Positions 61,448-64,000 of a DNA stretch of 64,000 nt are shown piece by piece. Numbering within the stretch: the first letter of the stretch is position 1; the number at the start of each line of letters is the position of its first letter. Location of the stretch: assembly GCA_021805775.1 (NCBI GenBank), contig JAJZED010000011.1:39045-103044 (forward strand), read 5' to 3'. Under the pieces are notes generated by a model. It was given only the letters and a program-made list of their open reading frames with translations. It had not been told where the DNA came from and searched no databases. This DNA is from a bacterium. GTDB lineage: Bacteria; Vulcanimicrobiota; Vulcanimicrobiia; Vulcanimicrobiales; Vulcanimicrobiaceae. The translations under genes and the position numbers were made by a program.

Positions 61448-61932
61448 GCCGCGCGCGGTTCCATCGTCACGCGCGTCATCACGTCGCCGCGTCGAATCGC
61501 GTCGAGGGTTTCAAAACCATCGATCAACTGCCCGAAGACGGTATATTGGCCGTCGAGAAAGCGCGCGTCGTCCAAGCAGATGTAGAACTGCGAGCCCGCA
61601 GAATCGGGGTGCGAGGAGCGCGCCATCGCGAGCGTCCCGCGCATATGCGGGAGCGCGCTAAATTCCGCTTTCAGGCGATAGCTGGGGCCGCCGGTTCCGT
61701 CGCCGTCGGGGCAGCCGCCTTGGATGACGAAGCCCGGCTCGACGCGATGGAAGTTGAGGCCGTCGTAAAAGCCCGCCTGAACGAGCTTCACGAACGCCGC
61801 GGCGTGATTTGGAGCGACCTCCGAGTTGAGCGAAAGATGCATCTCGCCTTTCGGCGTTTCGATCCGCACGACGTGCGTGCGTGCCGTTTCCAGGAGCGCG
61901 TCGCGCTCCTCCGGCTGCGGTGGTGTGGCCAT
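61444..61932 (-). CDS. cyclophilin-type peptidyl-prolyl cis-trans isomerase
   Basis: The 162-aa cyclophilin catalyses Pro isomerisation. Seen are IETPKGEMHLSLNSEVAPNH, GFYDGLNFHRVEPGFVIQGG with the catalytic Arg, PDGDGTGGPSYRLKAE, MARSSHPDSAGSQFYICL and YTVFGQLIDG. It has no signal peptide, so it is cytoplasmic. ATG 61932 has a strong RBS (GGGGGGA, seven bases upstream), so it can be made alone, although the frame is open upstream into a GIY-YIG domain without a stop. Confidence 0.9.
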   Translation of the reverse strand: MATPPQPEERDALLETARTHVVRIETPKGEMHLSLNSEVAPNHAAAFVKLVQAGFYDGLNFHRVEPGFVIQGGCPDGDGTGGPSYRLKAEFSALPHMRGTLAMARSSHPDSAGSQFYICLDDARFLDGQYTVFGQLIDGFETLDAIRRGDVMTRVTMEPRAA

Positions 61933-62331
61933 CGATATTCCCCCCTGGACGGCGCGTGTAACGTGCGGCGTTTCGATGACCCGATACCCAAAGGCCTCCG
62001 CTGCAGCGAGCATCGCGAGCTTTTCGTGCCGGGAAAGGCGTTTGAAGCGGGCCTCCGTCGAGCGCGCACTCGTCGAGGAGTCGGCCTGCCACCAAGCGTG
62101 CAAGCGAATCGGCATCGCTCGACGCGTCGCCTTCGCCGCACGGCCGCGGAGGTGGGCGCGGACCCTGCGCGAGAGATCGTTCGTCCACCCGGTGTAGAAC
62201 GCTCCGTCAGCGCACTCCAGGACATAGACGACGGAGTCTCCCTGCTGCGGGATTTGTCGGAGCGAGGTGCAAGGTTGCGGTATGCTTGTACGTTCGATCG
62301 CCCTCGCCGCCGCGGTTGCCGTCACGACCAC
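61444..62331 (-). CDS. GIY-YIG nuclease domain fused in frame to the cyclophilin
   Basis: Upstream of the cyclophilin and in the same uninterrupted frame lies a UvrC/YhbQ-like GIY-YIG domain (about 62238-61990): VVYVLECADGAFYTGWTNDL, RRVRAHLRGRAAKATRRAM, STEARFKRLSRHEKLAML. Normally such YhbQ-like proteins end soon after this and stand alone. No stop separates the two domains, so a fused protein is made if translation starts upstream. No ATG/GTG/TTG lies close to the domain start; GTG 62325 or 62331 inside the divergent peptidase gene is the nearest. A GTC start near 62240 behind GGGAG is a non-standard possibility. The fusion could also be an artefact of a lost stop codon. Confidence 0.6.
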   Translation of the reverse strand: MVVTATAAARAIERTSIPQPCTSLRQIPQQGDSVVYVLECADGAFYTGWTNDLSRRVRAHLRGRAAKATRRAMPIRLHAWWQADSSTSARSTEARFKRLSRHEKLAMLAAAEAFGYRVIETPHVTRAVQGGISMATPPQPEERDALLETARTHVVRIETPKGEMHLSLNSEVAPNHAAAFVKLVQAGFYDGLNFHRVEPGFVIQGGCPDGDGTGGPSYRLKAEFSALPHMRGTLAMARSSHPDSAGSQFYICLDDARFLDGQYTVFGQLIDGFETLDAIRRGDVMTRVTMEPRAA

Positions 62332-63616
62332 CGCCGCCTCAGCCCCCTCCGCACGCCCCGATCCACGCATTCTCGCTATGGTGCGCGCCGTCTCGGCGAG
62401 CCACCTGCGCGCGATCGACGAGAAACTCGTCGGATTCCGCACTCGCAACGATTTCTCGGAGATTCACTCGACGAAAACGCAGGGCGTCTTCGCCGCGCGC
62501 GATTGGATCGTCGCGCAGTTTCAGAAGATCGCGGCGACGACCGGCGGGCGAATGACGGTCCGGCTCGATACCTACGTGCAGCCGAAACTCAAGTTCACGC
62601 CGCGAGCGGTTACCGAATCGAGCGTGATCGCTACGTTGCGCGGCAGCGAGCCGGGGCGCATCTACGTTATGTCGAGCCATTACGATGACTGTAATGGGAA
62701 CTGCACCGATGGGCTCGGCGTCGCACCCGGTGCCGACGACAACGGATCGGGGACCTCCGCCGTGCTCGAAGCCGCCCGAGTGATGGCGGCGACGCATTTC
62801 CGAGGCACGATTATCTTCGCTTGTTTTGACGGTGAAGAGCTCGGGTTGTGGGGCTCCGCGCACTTTGCGAAAGAGATGGCGGCCAAGCACGCTCCCATCC
62901 TCGCCGATCTCAACAACGATATTGTCGGAAACTCTAAAACGCATACCGGCCGCAGCGTTTTTCACACGCTTCGCATTTTCAGCGAAGCCCTTCCGGTCGG
63001 AGCGAAACGCAGGCTCGTCAACCTACTCGGCACCGAGAACGATTCGCCTTCGCGCGAACTCGCACGCTTTATCGTCTCGACCGATAAACTCTATCTCCCG
63101 CATCTCCACATCCAAGAGATATTTCGCGCCGATCGCTTTTTGCGCGGCGGCGACCAGGAATCGTTTCAGGACGCCGGCTACCCCGCGATTCGTTTCACCG
63201 AGGCAAGCGAAGTTTTCGAGCACCAACATCAAAACGTCCGCGTACAAAACGGCATTCAATATGGCGACCTGCCGCAATATATCGATCCGCGATACCTCGC
63301 GCAATCGACGCGCGCGAACGTGGCGGCCCTTGCGACGCTCGCGCTCGGGCCTGCGGCGCCGACGCACGTCCATATCGTGCTCGCCCATCTCGGCTATACG
63401 ACGACGCTTCGGTGGCACCGCTCCGCCGATGCCGCCGGTTACGAAGTACTCTGGCGCAAGACCGATGCCGCCACCTGGCAGCACGTGCGCGCGGTCGGCA
63501 ACGTCACCACCATCACGCTTCCCATCAGCTACGACGACGATCTTTTCGCCGTTCGCAGCGTCGACGCGAGCGGTCTCCGCAGCGTTGGTGTGTTCCCGAC
63601 CCCCGTGCGAAAGTAG
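62282..63616 (+). CDS. secreted M28-family zinc aminopeptidase
   Basis: The 444-aa protein has a signal peptide (MLVRSIALAAAVAVTTTAAS) and an M28 peptidase domain (about 40-340) with metal ligands in SSHYDD, the bridging Asp in GADDNGSG, Glu pair in CFDGEELGLWG, Asp in LNNDIVGN and a later His (VFEHQHQN). A fibronectin-like beta domain (about 345-440; TTLRWHRSADAAGYEVLW) closes the chain. It should cleave N-terminal amino acids outside the cytoplasm. ATG 62282 with GCAAGG upstream is chosen. A repeat element follows its stop. Confidence 0.87.
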   Translation: MLVRSIALAAAVAVTTTAASAPSARPDPRILAMVRAVSASHLRAIDEKLVGFRTRNDFSEIHSTKTQGVFAARDWIVAQFQKIAATTGGRMTVRLDTYVQPKLKFTPRAVTESSVIATLRGSEPGRIYVMSSHYDDCNGNCTDGLGVAPGADDNGSGTSAVLEAARVMAATHFRGTIIFACFDGEELGLWGSAHFAKEMAAKHAPILADLNNDIVGNSKTHTGRSVFHTLRIFSEALPVGAKRRLVNLLGTENDSPSRELARFIVSTDKLYLPHLHIQEIFRADRFLRGGDQESFQDAGYPAIRFTEASEVFEHQHQNVRVQNGIQYGDLPQYIDPRYLAQSTRANVAALATLALGPAAPTHVHIVLAHLGYTTTLRWHRSADAAGYEVLWRKTDAATWQHVRAVGNVTTITLPISYDDDLFAVRSVDASGLRSVGVFPTPVRK

Positions 63617-63647
63617 GGCAGCACTCCGTCATCCGCGCGTAGCCGCT

Positions 63648-63730
63648 GTCATCCCGAGTAGCGCGCAGCGCGTATCGAGGGACCTCTTCTGCGCCTCGAT
63701 ACGGTTGCTCCGCAACCTACTCGGCGTGAC
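63648..63730 (+). repeat. solitary copy of the palindromic repeat family
   Basis: This 83-bp element has the same architecture as the 91-bp units at 14663-15086: it begins GTCATCCCGAGTAG, contains GTATCGAGGGA with CCTCGATAC, a second inverted repeat (GGTTGC, GCAACC) and ends CTACTCGGCGTGAC. The second stem differs in sequence but is compensated, so the fold is kept. Degenerate partial copies flank it (GTCATCCGCGCGTAG at 63629 and CACTCGGCGTGAGA to about 63754). Confidence 0.88.
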
Positions 63731-63754
63731 AACGCAGCCCACTCGGCGTGAGAG

Positions 63755-64000
63755 CGCAACCACAATCGCGAACGGAGCCTGCGCTCACCCGACGAGCGCT
63801 TAAGCGAGGAGCGGTGCGGCGCGGGCGAACGCGAGCGAATGTGGCGCCTGATATGTTGGGGTTGGCCGGGAGGTCCGGCGGCTTTGCCTCGAATCTGGGG
63901 TGAAGTACCTGTCGGCCACGCCGGAGGCGCCTCGGGCTCCGAGCCCGTTATCGAGATTGGCGACCGACAGCACCTGCGGTAGAAGCGATCGGACGGAATC
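63755..64000. other. unexplained structured GC-rich tail, possible non-coding RNA
   Basis: No convincing ORF covers this stretch. On the plus strand several stable stems can be drawn: GCCGG-gaggt-CCGGC (about 63868-63882), CGGGCTC-cga-GAGCCCG-like (about 63936-63951) and a closing pair CTGTCGG/CCGACAG (about 63910 and 63965). The sequence CCTGATATGTTGGGG near 63849 and ACAGCACCTGCGG near 63967 recall parts of 6S RNA, from memory only. It may be a structured RNA whose 3' end lies outside the window, or simply intergenic sequence. Confidence 0.25.

Noticed and set aside
1..64000. tRNA, rRNA or transposase genes
   Set aside because: I noticed no tRNA-like T-loop/acceptor combinations, rRNA segments or transposase motifs; a tRNAscan-type search would be needed to be sure.

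Overview
The window is GC-rich (strong G/C preference at third codon positions), densely coded on both strands and free of rRNA, tRNA, phage or transposase genes. It encodes several lipoproteins with clear lipoboxes, a TonB-dependent receptor, a YaiO-type outer-membrane protein and a prepilin, so the cell envelope is diderm. Gene content and base composition suit an uncultured soil-type lineage such as Candidatus Eremiobacterota (WPS-2); this is an impression, since no phylogenetic marker can be placed here without a search. Genes commonly start with GTG or TTG and neighbouring genes often overlap by 4 bp.

Layout. 1-470: start of a complex I operon on the minus strand (nuoA, nuoB cut by the window edge). 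1458-3615: an NRAMP-related transporter behind an M-box Mg2+ riboswitch with its own terminator and a 50-codon ORF in the leader. 4125-9871: secreted or lipoprotein genes, a giant type IV prepilin-like protein, a K+ channel protein and HflX. 9817-14543: vitamin B12 uptake (btuF divergent from riboswitch-btuB-btuC-btuD). 14532-15086: a hierarchical array of palindromic repeats, with a single relative at 63648-63730. 15093-22847: SpoIIE-type phosphatase, phosphomannomutase/phosphoglucomutase, Dps, a double dynamin-like GTPase, NagA and a DUF2721 protein. 22950-28991: DUF2079 protein and a complete branched-chain amino-acid ABC transporter (livKHMGF). 29002-35879: a nucleotidyl-cyclase-like protein and a tight polysaccharide operon (UDP-sugar dehydrogenase, epimerase, YaiO barrel, HEAT protein, family 2 glycosyltransferase). 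35944-41431: cysK, asparaginase and B12-dependent metH. 41488-56013: an aromatic acyl-CoA degradation set (BoxB/PaaA-like diiron oxygenase, enoyl-CoA hydratase, PaaX-like regulator, PaaH, PaaJ, aldehyde dehydrogenase) interleaved with the parts of a ligase-associated DNA repair set (exonuclease, PdeM, helicase; no ligase seen). 56247-63616: a 51-aa YjfB-like protein, a small membrane protein, an alpha/beta hydrolase, a histone-like basic protein, an ABC-2 exporter with an inserted hexapeptide protein, an in-frame GIY-YIG/cyclophilin ORF and an M28 peptidase. 63617-64000: the solitary repeat and an unexplained structured GC-rich tail.

How it fits together. B12 uptake feeds MetH, and cysK-ansA-metH looks like a sulfur/amino-acid unit. 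PaaX probably controls the oxygenase operon, while PaaH, PaaJ and the aldehyde dehydrogenase supply the later beta-oxidation steps. The most informative single locus is the M-box/NRAMP-like transporter: the riboswitch points to Mg2+ and the protein has lost the usual transition-metal Met of NRAMP. Three ORFs (phosphatase, Lhr-type helicase, GIY-YIG protein) carry recognisable N-terminal sequence upstream of the first ATG/GTG/TTG, which points to unusual initiation or to sequence errors.
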